A stretch of DNA of 64,000 bases from CAYYFX01 sp964471155 (GTDB lineage: Bacteria; ARS69), in NCBI GenBank assembly GCA_964471155.1, contig CAYYFX010000005.1, positions 1 through 64,000 of the forward strand, written 5' to 3'. The position numbers and the translations under genes are program-made. Positions 34,774 to 44,090 of the stretch are shown here, piece by piece (within the stretch, counting starts at the first letter, position 1; the number at the start of each line of letters is the position of its first letter). The notes under the pieces are model-generated. The model saw nothing but the letters and a program-made list of their open reading frames with translations. It searched no databases and had not been told where the DNA came from.

Positions 34774-35564
34774 GCGTCGTTCCCGTCGCGCACCCGGGCG
34801 GGCGGGGCCGGGGACAGGTCCGAGAGATCCCAGCCGCCGAGCCGCACGTACGCATCCCGGTCCGTGAGGTCCAGGTGCAGCGGCGTGATGGAGACGCCGC
34901 CGCCGTTCACCCACGCGAAGTCCGTGTCCTCCCCGCCTTCCCACGTGGGCTCGGCGCCGCCGATCCAGTAGTACTTCTTCCCGCGCGGATCCACCTTCTC
35001 GATGAGCTCGTCCGTGTACTTGCGCGTGCCGAGCCGGGTGATGCGCGGGGGACGCCAGGCCTCCGCCGGCCCCTTCGGGAAGTTCACGTTCAGGATGACC
35101 CGGCTGCCCGCGCTCCACTCGTGCGCGCGCGCCACGAGCTGCACGACCATGCGCGCGGCGCCCTCGAAGTCCCCGCCCTCGCGGTCCCGCATGGACGCCG
35201 CGATGGACGGGACGCCGAGCAGGTGCGCCTCGAACGCGGCGGCCACGGTGCCGGAGTACGTGACGTCCTCGCCCATGTTCGGGCCGTGGTTGATGCCCGA
35301 GACCACGAGGTCCGGCCGCGCGTCCAGGACGGCGTTCACGCCCACGAGCACGCAGTCCGTGGGCGTTCCGTCCACCGCGTGGAAGCCGGGCTCCAGCTGC
35401 CGGATGCGCAGCGGCCGGTCCAGGGTGATGGAGTGGCTGGTGGCGCTCTGCTCCCGGTCCGGGGCCACGACGGTCACGTCGTGGCCGGCGCCGGCCAGCG
35501 CCGCCCACAGGACGCGCAGGCCCCTGGCGAGCACGCCGTCGTCGTTCGCCAGCAGGATCCGCAC
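34770..35564 (-). CDS. surE: 5'/3'-nucleotidase SurE
   Basis: 264 residues. Starts with MRILLANDDG (metal-binding Asp pair), then VVAPDREQSATSHSITLDRPL, GTPTDCV and VVSGINHGPNMGEDVTYSGTVAAA. Removes phosphate from nucleoside monophosphates. GTG 35564. Overlaps pcm downstream. tRNA-Pro (GGG) lies 79 bases upstream. Confidence 0.95.
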   Translation of the reverse strand: MRILLANDDGVLARGLRVLWAALAGAGHDVTVVAPDREQSATSHSITLDRPLRIRQLEPGFHAVDGTPTDCVLVGVNAVLDARPDLVVSGINHGPNMGEDVTYSGTVAAAFEAHLLGVPSIAASMRDREGGDFEGAARMVVQLVARAHEWSAGSRVILNVNFPKGPAEAWRPPRITRLGTRKYTDELIEKVDPRGKKYYWIGGAEPTWEGGEDTDFAWVNGGGVSITPLHLDLTDRDAYVRLGGWDLSDLSPAPPARVRDGNDA

Positions 35565-35642
35565 GCGTGTCCCTCACGGAAAGAGCGCGGCCCTCAGGCC
35601 GCGCCCTCGAGCCTCCCGGGCCGGGGAGGCCCGGGGGAGTTT

Positions 35643-35720
35643 TGGTCGGGGCGACTGGATTCGAACCAGCGACCTCTTGCACCCCAAGCAAGCACGCTAA
35701 CCGGGCTGCGCCACGCCCCG
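35643..35720 (-). tRNA. tRNA-Pro (anticodon GGG)
   Basis: 78 nt with encoded CCA. Acceptor CGGGGCG pairs with CGCCCCG; anticodon stem CTTGC/GCAAG encloses TTGGGGT, giving GGG; T-arm CTGGTTCGAATCCAG. Promoter at 35739-35767. Confidence 0.94.
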
Positions 35721-35738
35721 ACCGTTTTCCGGGACCAG

Positions 35739-35767
35739 AATGTAGCGGCGTCCCCCCGCGCGAGCAA
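35739..35767 (-). promoter_or_regulatory. Promoter of tRNA-Pro (GGG)
   Basis: Minus strand TTGCTC (35767-35762), 17-base spacer, TACATT (35744-35739), about 19 bases before the tRNA 5' end. Confidence 0.65.
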
Positions 35768-35773
35768 GGGCCG

Positions 35774-36121
35774 TCAGCCGATCTCCACGAGGATCTGCTC
35801 CAGCTCGCGGCGGATCCGCCCGAGCGCGTTCTGGCGCTCCAGCGTGGAGAACGGGATCTCGATCTGGTCGATGTCCGCGCGCCGTTCCGACAGCTTGTTC
35901 CGCGCTCCCTTGATCGTGAACCCCTCCTTGTACAGGAGGTCCCGGATCATGAGGACGAGCTTCACGTCCTTCTCGCGGTACGTGCGGTTCCCCGCGCGGT
36001 TCTTCCGCGGGCGGAGCGCGGCGAACTCCGTCTCCCAGTAGCGGAGCACGTGGGCCTTGACCCCCGCCATCTCGGCCACTTCGGTGATGGAGTAGTAGAT
36101 CTTGCGCGGCTGGCCCTCCAC
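35774..36121 (-). CDS. MerR-family transcriptional regulator
   Basis: 115 residues. MerR winged-helix DNA-binding domain (YYSITEVAEMAGVKAHVLRY, then WETEF and RPRKNRAGNRTY) is followed by a helix and a short acidic tail without the Cys pairs of metal sensors. This small MerR type commonly stands downstream of housekeeping genes. GTG 36121 follows GGGGAGGGG. Ligand and targets unknown. Confidence 0.85.
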   Translation of the reverse strand: MEGQPRKIYYSITEVAEMAGVKAHVLRYWETEFAALRPRKNRAGNRTYREKDVKLVLMIRDLLYKEGFTIKGARNKLSERRADIDQIEIPFSTLERQNALGRIRRELEQILVEIG

Positions 36122-36159
36122 GGACCCCTCCCCTGTCGGGACGGCGCGAAACCGGCATC

Positions 36160-37146
36160 TTACCGCAATTCGGCCTTCGCGTCCCGGCCCATCAGGGCCT
36201 CCAGGGCCCGGCGCGGATCCCGCCCGTCGAACAGGACCGCGGCCACCTGGGCGGTGATGGGCAGCTCCACGCCGTGCGCGGCCGCGATCTCGAGCGCCGA
36301 TCGGGTGGTCTCCACGCCCTCCACAGCCATCCCGATCCGCTCCCGCGCCGCCCCCAGCGCCATGCCGCCGGCCACGAGCTCGCCGAGGCGGCGGTTGCGG
36401 CTGTGCCGGCTGGTGCACGTGGTCACGAGATCCCCGATGCCGGCGAGCCCGGAGAACGTCTCCGGCCGCGCTCCCAGCGCCTGGCCCAGCCGGGCCAGCT
36501 CCGCGAGCCCGCGGGTGAGCAGCGCGCCCTTCGTGTTGTCGCCGAAGCCCAGGCCGTCGCACACGCCGGCCGCGATCGCGATCACGTTCTTCAGCGCGGC
36601 CGCGATCTCGACGCCCAGGAGATCGGGGTTCGTGTACACGCGGAACGAGGGATCGTGCAGGAGCCGCTGGAAGCGTACCGCCGTGTCCTCCGCCGCGGAC
36701 GCCACGACGACACTCGTGGGGATGCGCCGCGCCACCTCCTCCGCGTGGCTCGGCCCCGCGAGCACGGCGACCGGGGCGTCCGCGCCGAGTTCGGCGGCGA
36801 GCACCTCGCTCATGCGCGCGCGGGTGCCGGGCTCCCAGCCCTTCGCCGCGCACAGGACGGCGTGCCGGCCGCGCCGCGGCGCGAGCGCGTGCGCCAGCTC
36901 CCGCTGCGCGCGCGTGGGCACCGCGAGCACGACGTCCCGGCCCGCCGTCTCCGCCAGGTCCGCGGTGATGCGCAGGGACTCCGGGAAGGTCACGTCCGGC
37001 AGGTAGCGCGCGTTCGTCCGCTCGCGCTCCAGCCGCTCCGCGGCGGCCGCGTCGCGCGCCCACAGCCGGACGTCCACGCCCTTGCGCGCGAGCAGGCACG
37101 CGAGCGCGGTGCCCCAGCTCCCGGCGCCGCACACGGCGGCCTTCAC
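36160..37146 (-). CDS. gpsA: Glycerol-3-phosphate dehydrogenase (NAD(P)+)
   Basis: 328 residues. AAVCGAGSWGTALACLLA (NAD binding), LAGPSHAEEVARRIPTS, ALKNVIAIAAGVCDGLGFGDN (catalytic Lys region) and GLAGIGDLVTTCTS(R) are diagnostic. Makes sn-glycerol-3-phosphate for phospholipids. GTG 37146 overlaps the plsY stop (GTGA): the acyltransferase and its substrate-producing enzyme are coupled. Confidence 0.96.
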   Translation of the reverse strand: MKAAVCGAGSWGTALACLLARKGVDVRLWARDAAAAERLERERTNARYLPDVTFPESLRITADLAETAGRDVVLAVPTRAQRELAHALAPRRGRHAVLCAAKGWEPGTRARMSEVLAAELGADAPVAVLAGPSHAEEVARRIPTSVVVASAAEDTAVRFQRLLHDPSFRVYTNPDLLGVEIAAALKNVIAIAAGVCDGLGFGDNTKGALLTRGLAELARLGQALGARPETFSGLAGIGDLVTTCTSRHSRNRRLGELVAGGMALGAARERIGMAVEGVETTRSALEIAAAHGVELPITAQVAAVLFDGRDPRRALEALMGRDAKAELR

Positions 37147-37751
37147 GACGCGGCCCCCTTGCGCGAGCCGAAGCGGACGCGGCTCTCCGTGCCGGCCGCG
37201 AGGCGCGCGAGGTTCGCGCGGTGCCGCAGCACCACGAGGGCCGCCACCACGACGCCCGCGACCAGCAGCACCCCGGAGGCGTGGAACCGCCACAGCGCGA
37301 GCGGGAGCGTGACCGCCGCGGTCATGGACGCCGCGGACACGTACCGGAACGCGACGAGCACGAGCGCGAAGACGGCGACCGCCGCGCCGGTGGCCGCGGG
37401 CGCGAGCGCGACGAACGCGCCGGCCGCGGTGGCCACGCCCTTGCCGCCGCGGAAGCCGAGCGCCGGCGGGAACACATGGCCGAGGATGGCGGCTGCGCCG
37501 CACGCCAGCGCGGCGGACTCGCCGCCGCCGGCGAGCCGGCCCCCGGCGAGCACCGCGACGAGCCCCTTCGCCACGTCCAGCAGGAGCACCGGGACGCCCA
37601 GCCCCGGGCCGAGCACGCGGATCGCGTTCGTGGCGCCGGGGTTGCGGCTGCCCTCCTCGAGGAGGTTCACGCCCTTGATCCGCGCGGCCAGCACGGCGAA
37701 GGGGATGCCGCCGAGCAGGTACGACGCCGCGAGCGCGAACGCGAGGTTCAT
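37143..37751 (-). CDS. plsY: Glycerol-3-phosphate acyltransferase PlsY
   Basis: 202 residues, five membrane helices. Motifs: YLLGGIPFAVL, EEGSRNPGATNAIRVLG, KGLVAVL, and GHVFPPALGFRGGKGVATAAG. Transfers acyl from acyl-phosphate to glycerol-3-phosphate. ATG 37751 overlaps the der stop (ATGA); followed by gpsA. Confidence 0.96.
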   Translation of the reverse strand: MNLAFALAASYLLGGIPFAVLAARIKGVNLLEEGSRNPGATNAIRVLGPGLGVPVLLLDVAKGLVAVLAGGRLAGGGESAALACGAAAILGHVFPPALGFRGGKGVATAAGAFVALAPAATGAAVAVFALVLVAFRYVSAASMTAAVTLPLALWRFHASGVLLVAGVVVAALVVLRHRANLARLAAGTESRVRFGSRKGAAS

Positions 37752-39358
37752 CGCGGCCGCCCCGCCCGGCGGCCGGACCGCTTCGGCTTCCCCTTCGGGA
37801 TGTCGCGGCGCGGGCCCTTCGGGGCCGGACCCGCCTTCGCCGGCGTCTTCCGCCCCGGCGGCGTCCTCGCGTTCGGCTTCCTCCCCGGCTTGCCCTTCGG
37901 CCCCGGCTTGCCCTTCGGCCCCGGCCGCGCGCCCGGCTTCGGTTTCGGCGCCGGCTTCGGTCTCGATCCGGTCCCCGGCCTCGGTTTCCCACGCCGCGCC
38001 GCCGGCGCGTCGTCCTCGTCCTTGCGGCCGTCGCGCTTGCGCACCAGGATCTTCAACCCGGAGCCCTTGAGCGAAAGCTCGTCGGCGAGCCGGTTGCGGA
38101 GGTAGCGCGCGTACGCCCCCTCCACGAGCTCCGGCCGGTTCGTGAAGACGCACACGGCCGGCGGGTTCACGGACACCTGCGTGCCGTACAGGATCCTCGT
38201 GAGGCGCCCGGAGCGGCCGTTGGGCGGCGGGTTCTCGGCCACGAGCCGACCGAGCAGCGTGTTCAGCTCCGCGGTCCCCACGCGGCGCGCCCGCAGCTCG
38301 GCCAGCCGCGCCGCCTCCTCCAGCAGCCGGTCCGCGCGCCGCCCCGTCTTCGCGGACGCGTACACCAGCGGCGCGTCGGGGATGAACGTGAAGTGCCACG
38401 CGCGCCGCTCCTCGAAGCGCTGCGCGATCTCCGGGTCCTTCTCGACGGCATCCCACTTGTTCACGACGAGCACGACGCTCTTGTCCATCTCCACGGCCTC
38501 GGCCGCCACCTTCACGTCCTGCTCGCCGATGGGCTGCGTGGCGTCCAGGACGACCGCGGCCACGTCGCATCGCTCGATCGCGCGCACCGCGCGCAGGGAC
38601 GACCAGTACTCCACGCCGGCCTTCTGGTGCCGGCGCTTGCGCAGCCCCGCCGTGTCGATCAGGAGGAACCGGCGGCCGTCGCGCGTGAGCGGGGTGTCGA
38701 TCGCGTCGCGCGTGGTGCCGGCCACCTCGGACACGATCATCTTCTCCTCGCGCAGGATGGCGTTCACGAGCGAGGACTTCCCCACGTTCGGCCGGCCCAC
38801 GATGGCCACGCGGACGCGGTCGTCGTGCTCGGCGGGCCGCGGCGCCACCGGCGGCAGCTTCGCCACCACCTCCGCGAGCAGCTCCTCCATGCCGCGTCCG
38901 GTGAGGGCGGCCACGGGGATCGCGGCGCCGAGGCCGCCGGCCACGAGGCCGTGCGCCTCCAGCTCCTGCCGGTCGTCGTCCGCCTTGTTCGCGGCCACGA
39001 GCACCGGCTTCGCCAGCCGCGCCAGGCGGCGCACGATCTCGTCGTCCTCGCGCGTGATGCCGACCGTGGCGTCCACCACGAACAGCAGCACGTCCGCCTC
39101 GTCGATCGCGAACTCCACCTGGCGGCGCACCTGCGTGGCGATGTCGTCCGCCGGCCCGACCTGCAGCCCGCCGGTGTCCACGATCCAGAAGCCGCGCTCC
39201 CCCGCCGTGGCGCGCGCGTAGTGCCGGTCGCGCGTGACGCCGGCCTCGTCGTGCACGAGCGCGACCTTGCGGCCGAGGATGCGGTTGAACAGCGTGGACT
39301 TCCCCACGTTCGGGCGTCCGACGATCGCGACCGTGGGCAGGCCGTCGGCTGGGCTCAT
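37748..39358 (-). CDS. der: Ribosome-assembly GTPase Der (EngA) with long basic tail
   Basis: 536 residues. Two tandem GTPase domains each with GRPNVGKS(T/S), DTAG or DTGG, and NKxD motifs, followed by the KH-like domain (PNGRSGRLTRILYGTQVSVNPP, then VFTNRPELV). Needed for 50S maturation. The usual protein ends near residue 445. Here about 85 residues of Pro/Lys/Arg/Gly-rich sequence (GPKGKPGPKGKPGRK and similar) are added, a likely disordered RNA-binding tail. ATG 39358. Heads the der-plsY-gpsA-merR unit. Confidence 0.95.
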   Translation of the reverse strand: MSPADGLPTVAIVGRPNVGKSTLFNRILGRKVALVHDEAGVTRDRHYARATAGERGFWIVDTGGLQVGPADDIATQVRRQVEFAIDEADVLLFVVDATVGITREDDEIVRRLARLAKPVLVAANKADDDRQELEAHGLVAGGLGAAIPVAALTGRGMEELLAEVVAKLPPVAPRPAEHDDRVRVAIVGRPNVGKSSLVNAILREEKMIVSEVAGTTRDAIDTPLTRDGRRFLLIDTAGLRKRRHQKAGVEYWSSLRAVRAIERCDVAAVVLDATQPIGEQDVKVAAEAVEMDKSVVLVVNKWDAVEKDPEIAQRFEERRAWHFTFIPDAPLVYASAKTGRRADRLLEEAARLAELRARRVGTAELNTLLGRLVAENPPPNGRSGRLTRILYGTQVSVNPPAVCVFTNRPELVEGAYARYLRNRLADELSLKGSGLKILVRKRDGRKDEDDAPAARRGKPRPGTGSRPKPAPKPKPGARPGPKGKPGPKGKPGRKPNARTPPGRKTPAKAGPAPKGPRRDIPKGKPKRSGRRAGRPR

Positions 39359-39572
39359 GGGTCCTCCGGAGTTGCGGTCGGGGAGTGTAGCCCAGAAGCG
39401 CTCCCCCCGCCGCCCCCGCTCATCGCCGGGACGGTGCGCCAGCCGCCCGGGCGCACGGACGGCGCCGCCGCGGGAAGGATGATCCTGGATTCCCGCCGCC
39501 CGTCTCCCTATCGTGTCCCCGCCCCCGGACGGCCCGCTCTCCCCGAGCGGGGCCGGTTACGGAGGTCGGATC

Positions 39573-42566
39573 ATGAGGCTCGCTGGAGTCGTCGGGATCC
39601 TGTTCGCTGTGTGCTCGTCGACCGCGACCGCCGACGGCATGTTCCCCATGCCGTGCGACCAGCCGCGGAACGACGACCTCGTCACCCCCACCGACCGGGA
39701 CACGCTCACGTTCCCCGTCTCGGCCGGGGAGCGCTTCTTCATCACGATCCTCGAGGTCAGCGGCACGCCGGGCTTCGAGCCCCACTGGCGCGTGCTGGAC
39801 GCGTCGGGCACGGAGGTCGTCGGCGCGAACGGGCATCGCGGCGACACGGGTCCCCTCGCCGCCGGCGCGCACCGGATCGAGGTGTTCGACTGGGGTCTCG
39901 ACGCGACCGGCAGCTACCGGCTCCATCTCCAGCGGCTGACCGCCGCGCATGCCTGCGACGACGTCGCGCTGGGCTGCGACGTCCCCGCGGACGCGGCCAT
40001 CGCCTCCCCCGTGGACAACGACCTCTTCTCGTTCGCCGTGACCGCGACCGAGCGTCTCTTCGTCAGCGTCCCCGAGGTCTCCGGCGAGGGATTCGACGCG
40101 CACTGGCGGGTGCTGGACGCGTCCGGCGCCGAGGTGCGCGGCTGGACCTCCGCGTACCGGGACGACATCGGCCCGCTGGCTCCCGCCGGGAGCCCGTACC
40201 GCATCCAGGTGCTCGACGGCTCCGGGGTCCGCACCGGCGCCTATCGCGTCCGCGTGCAGCGGGTGACCGCCGCATCGGCCTGCGACGCACTGCCGCTCGC
40301 GTGCGACACGCCGCGCGCGGCCGCGATCGCGGATCCGACCGACTCCGACGTGTACACGTTCGCGTGCTCGGAAGGCGAACGCGTCTGGATCGGCGCCCTC
40401 ACGGAGTCCGGCGCCGGGTTCACCGCCGGGTGGCGCCTGCTGGATGCGTCGGGCACGCCCGTCACGGGCTGGACGTACGGCGTCTGGCAGGACCACGGCC
40501 CGCTGCCCGCCGCCGGGAGCCCGTACGCCATCCAGGTGATCGACTGGAGCGGCACGGCCACCGGCACGTACGTCGTGCACCTCCAGCGCCTCACCCTCGC
40601 GTCCGCCTGTGACGCCGTGCCGCTCGCGTGCGACGTGGCGGTCACGGCGACGATCGCGTCGCCCGTGGACACGGACCTCTGGTCGTTCCCCGCGGTGGCC
40701 GGCGAGATGCTGGACGTGACGGTCGGCGAGGTGTCCGGGGCGGGGTTCAACGCGCAGTGGCGGTTGCTCGACGCCTCCGGCATCCCCGTCGGCGGCTGGG
40801 CGGCCCACATCCGGGACGACCGCGGGCCGATCCCGGCGACCGGCACGTACGCGCTCCAGGTCGCCGACTACACCGCGACCGCCACCGGGACGTACCGCGT
40901 GCGCGTCCAGCGGCTCACCGCGCCCGTCGCGTGCGAGGACGTTCCGCTGTCGTGCGACGTTCCCGTGACGGGGACGATCGACTCCCCGCTGGACAGCGAT
41001 CTCCTGTCCTTCGACGTGAGCGACGGCGAGCGGCTGTACGTCAGCCTCATCGAGACCGAGGGGACGCCGGAGTTCAACGTCGGATGGCGGGTCCTCGACG
41101 CCTCGGGAGCTGCGGTCACGGGGCGCATCGCGGACGCCCGCGCTGACGTGGGCCCCCTGGCGGCGTCCGGCAACCCGTACCGGCTCGACGTGTGGGACTG
41201 GAGCGAGGACGGGACCGGCACCTACCAGGCGGGGCTCCACCGGCTCCCCGCGGCGACCGCTTGCGACGTCGTCCCGTTCGGCTGCGACACGACCCTGGCC
41301 GGCGCGATCGACAGCCGCATCGACGTGGACGGTTTCGCGTTCCCGGCCGCGGAGGGGGAGCACGTGTACGTGGGGCTCCGGGCGGATGCCGCCGGGCCGG
41401 ACTTCGATCCGATCTGGCGCATCGTGGACGCCTCGGGCGTGGACGTGTCCGGCTGGGTCGGCGCCGGTCGCTACGGCTTCGGGCCCCTGCACCTCGCGGG
41501 CAGCCCGTACTCGTTCCAGGTCCGCGACTCCGGGGAGAACGGGACGGGGACCTACCACGCGAACCTGCAGCGCGTGACTCCGGGATACGCGTGCGACGCG
41601 GTGCCGCTGGGCTGCGACACGACGTTCGTGGCCGCGCTGGAGACCCGGATGGACACGGACCTGTACCGCTTCGACGTCGCGGAGGGCGAACGCCTGTGGA
41701 TCGCGGTGAGCGAGGTCTCCGGCTCGCCCGCCTTCGATCCCCACTGGCGCGTGCTGCGCGCGGACGGCACGGAGTTCGCGGGTTGGACCGGCGGCGTGTG
41801 GGACGATCGCGGCCCGTTCACCGCGGCGGACTCCCCGTGCCTGGTGCAGGTCCTAGACTCGAACGAGGACGCGACCGGAACGTACCGCATCCACCTGCAG
41901 CGGCTGACCGCGACCGCCGCGTGCGAGGGAATGCCGCTGCCGCGCGAGACGTCGCGGACGGACTCGATCACGACGCCGATCGACAGCGACCTCTTCACGC
42001 TCGTCCTCCCGCCCGAGTACCCCGCCGGCGCCGGCGCGGGCTACACCTTCCCCATCTCGGTCACGGCGTTGACGGCGGCGCCCGGCGCGCTCGACCCGCA
42101 ATGGCGCCTGATCGACGGCAGCGGCCAGACGGCCGGCGGCTGCGGGTGGGCCGGATGGGATCGCACCTGCGAGGTCTCCGCCCAGGACGGTCCCTTCCGC
42201 GTCCAGGTGCTCAGCGGCAGCGCGTCGCGCACCGGCATCTACGAGGTCTCGTCGGGCTTCTACGGCGCCACCGGCGTCGTGACGATGCCCGCGCCGATCC
42301 CCACGGAGTTCGCGTTCGCCACCTTGGGGCCGAACCCGTTCGGACGCTCCACCACGCTGGAGCTCGCGGTCCCGCGCCCGGGCCCCGTGCGCGTCCGCGT
42401 CTTCGACGTGCGCGGCCGCGAGGTGGCGCGCATCGTGGACGGCGAGATCCCCGCGGGGCTCCACCGTGTTCCCTGGGACGCCGCCGGACTCGCCGGCGGG
42501 GTGTACTTCTGCCGGATGGAGGCCGCGGGCTTCGCCCAGTCCCGGAAGCTCCTGCTCGTCCGGTAA
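39573..42566 (+). CDS. Secreted protein with eight tandem Cys-containing repeats and FlgD-like C-terminus
   Basis: 997 residues. ATG 39573 has GGAGGTCGG. Signal peptide (RLAGVVGILFAVCSSTATA). Then eight repeats of about 110 residues, each with a DSDLxSFxVxxGERLxV strand, WRxLDASGxxVxGW, DxGPLxxAGSPYxIQVxD and TGTYRVHLQRLTxAxAC; most continue CDxxPLxCD, giving a Cys pair at each boundary. The units resemble bacterial pre-peptidase C-terminal (PPC-like) beta domains. The last 80 residues are FlgD/type-A-sorting-like (FGRSTTLELAVP, VFDVRGREVARI, GGVYFCRM). Probably a cell-surface or released adhesin-like protein. Confidence 0.8.
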   Translation: MRLAGVVGILFAVCSSTATADGMFPMPCDQPRNDDLVTPTDRDTLTFPVSAGERFFITILEVSGTPGFEPHWRVLDASGTEVVGANGHRGDTGPLAAGAHRIEVFDWGLDATGSYRLHLQRLTAAHACDDVALGCDVPADAAIASPVDNDLFSFAVTATERLFVSVPEVSGEGFDAHWRVLDASGAEVRGWTSAYRDDIGPLAPAGSPYRIQVLDGSGVRTGAYRVRVQRVTAASACDALPLACDTPRAAAIADPTDSDVYTFACSEGERVWIGALTESGAGFTAGWRLLDASGTPVTGWTYGVWQDHGPLPAAGSPYAIQVIDWSGTATGTYVVHLQRLTLASACDAVPLACDVAVTATIASPVDTDLWSFPAVAGEMLDVTVGEVSGAGFNAQWRLLDASGIPVGGWAAHIRDDRGPIPATGTYALQVADYTATATGTYRVRVQRLTAPVACEDVPLSCDVPVTGTIDSPLDSDLLSFDVSDGERLYVSLIETEGTPEFNVGWRVLDASGAAVTGRIADARADVGPLAASGNPYRLDVWDWSEDGTGTYQAGLHRLPAATACDVVPFGCDTTLAGAIDSRIDVDGFAFPAAEGEHVYVGLRADAAGPDFDPIWRIVDASGVDVSGWVGAGRYGFGPLHLAGSPYSFQVRDSGENGTGTYHANLQRVTPGYACDAVPLGCDTTFVAALETRMDTDLYRFDVAEGERLWIAVSEVSGSPAFDPHWRVLRADGTEFAGWTGGVWDDRGPFTAADSPCLVQVLDSNEDATGTYRIHLQRLTATAACEGMPLPRETSRTDSITTPIDSDLFTLVLPPEYPAGAGAGYTFPISVTALTAAPGALDPQWRLIDGSGQTAGGCGWAGWDRTCEVSAQDGPFRVQVLSGSASRTGIYEVSSGFYGATGVVTMPAPIPTEFAFATLGPNPFGRSTTLELAVPRPGPVRVRVFDVRGREVARIVDGEIPAGLHRVPWDAAGLAGGVYFCRMEAAGFAQSRKLLLVR

Positions 42567-42713
42567 CGCGCCGGCCGGCGCCTCGGCCCGGCACCCCGGG
42601 GCCCGTCCCCCCGGGGTGCCTTGTCCGGACCCCGTTCCCGCACCATCCTGGAGGGCCGCCGGTTCGCGGCGGTCCACCCTGTCCGACCCGGCCGCGCCGG
42701 GGAGGGAACTGCC

Positions 42714-44090
42714 ATGTCCAGCCCGGTCCTCTCGGCCCCGTCCACGTTCCCCGCGGGTCGCATCGAACGCCGCCTTGGCCGTCCGGCCACCACCTGGAGC
42801 GCCGGGGACCTGGCGGACCTCGTGGAGGAGGACGGGATCCGGCTCATCGCGCTGCTGCACGTGGGCGGGGACGGGGAGCTGAAGGCGCTGGACTTCGCCC
42901 CGGAGGATCGCGGTCATGCGCGCGCCATCCTCGAGGGCGGCGAGCGCGCCGACGGATCCAGCCTCTTCCCCGGGATACCGCCCGGCCGCTCGGACGTGGT
43001 GCTCGTCCCGCGGCCCGGGACGGCCTTCCTCGATCCGTTCGCGCCGCACCCGACCCTGGCGGTGCTGTGTGCGCACGAGGACGGGCGCGGCGCCAGGCTG
43101 CCGCAGTCCCCGGCGGTGATCGTGGCGGCGGCGGCCGAGCGGCTCGCGCGCGAAGCCGGTCTGGAGCTGCACGCGCTCGGGGAGCTGGAGTACTTCCTGG
43201 GCGGTCGCGCGGGGGACGAGGAGTCACCGCGCGAGGGCGACCGCGGCTACCACGCCACGGCGCCGTTCGTGCGCGGCGAGGCGCTGCGGCGGCGCGCGCT
43301 CGTGACGCTCGCCGACATGGGCATCGGGGCGAAGTACGCGCACAGCGAGGTGGGCCACATCCCGGCGGACGAGGGGACCGGGATCCTGTGGGAGCAGCAC
43401 GAGATCGAGCTCGCGCTCGCGCCGCTGCCGCGCGCGTCGGACGCGGTCGTGCTGGCGCGGTGGGTGCTGCGGAACCTCGCGCATCGCGAGGGCATGCGAG
43501 TCAGCTTCGAGCCCATGGTGAGCGCGGGCCACCCGGGCACGGGGCTGCACTTCCACTTCTCGCCGCGCCGGGACGGCGCGCGCGTGCCGCTGCGCGGCGC
43601 GGACGGCGCCCTGACCGATGCGTCGCGCTGGCTCATCGGCGGGTTCGTGCAGCTCAGCGGCGCCATGATGGCATTCGGCAACCGCACGGATGCCTCGTTC
43701 CTGCGGCTGGGCCAGGCGAAGGAAGCGCCGAACCGGCTGAGCTGGGGCGAGCGCGACCGCACCGCGCTGGTGCGCATCCCGCTCGTGCCCGCGGCGCCGA
43801 ACGGCGAGCCCACGGCGGCGCCCACGATCGAGATGCGCCTGCCGGACGGATCGGCGCACCCGCACCTGCTGCTGGCCGCCGCCGCGCAGGCCGTGGCGTT
43901 CGCGCGCGGGATGCCGGACCTGGACGCGCTGCTGGAGCGCACCGCGTCGTCCTCGGGCGGATCGGTTCCCATCCCGCGGGACGCCGCGGAGGTCCGGACG
44001 GCACTGGCCGCCGCGCGCGGCGCGCTGGAGTCCGGTGGCGTCTTCCCGGCCTCCATGCTGGACGCGCTCCTGGCGACGCCCCCGCGCTGA
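42714..44090 (+). CDS. Glutamine-synthetase-family enzyme
   Basis: 458 residues. The GS catalytic domain is visible: HALGELEYFL (metal-binding Glu), GHPGTGLHFHFSP (GS HxH-like site), APNRLSWGERDRTALVRIP and EMRLPDGSAHPHLLLAAAA. The N-terminal beta-grasp region is short and divergent (GGDGELKALDFAPEDRG). Sequence is far from classical GlnA, so the amine substrate could be ammonia or another amine (gamma-glutamyl-amide ligase type). ATG 42714 has GGGGAGGG. Regulation not visible. Confidence 0.8.
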   Translation: MSSPVLSAPSTFPAGRIERRLGRPATTWSAGDLADLVEEDGIRLIALLHVGGDGELKALDFAPEDRGHARAILEGGERADGSSLFPGIPPGRSDVVLVPRPGTAFLDPFAPHPTLAVLCAHEDGRGARLPQSPAVIVAAAAERLAREAGLELHALGELEYFLGGRAGDEESPREGDRGYHATAPFVRGEALRRRALVTLADMGIGAKYAHSEVGHIPADEGTGILWEQHEIELALAPLPRASDAVVLARWVLRNLAHREGMRVSFEPMVSAGHPGTGLHFHFSPRRDGARVPLRGADGALTDASRWLIGGFVQLSGAMMAFGNRTDASFLRLGQAKEAPNRLSWGERDRTALVRIPLVPAAPNGEPTAAPTIEMRLPDGSAHPHLLLAAAAQAVAFARGMPDLDALLERTASSSGGSVPIPRDAAEVRTALAAARGALESGGVFPASMLDALLATPPR

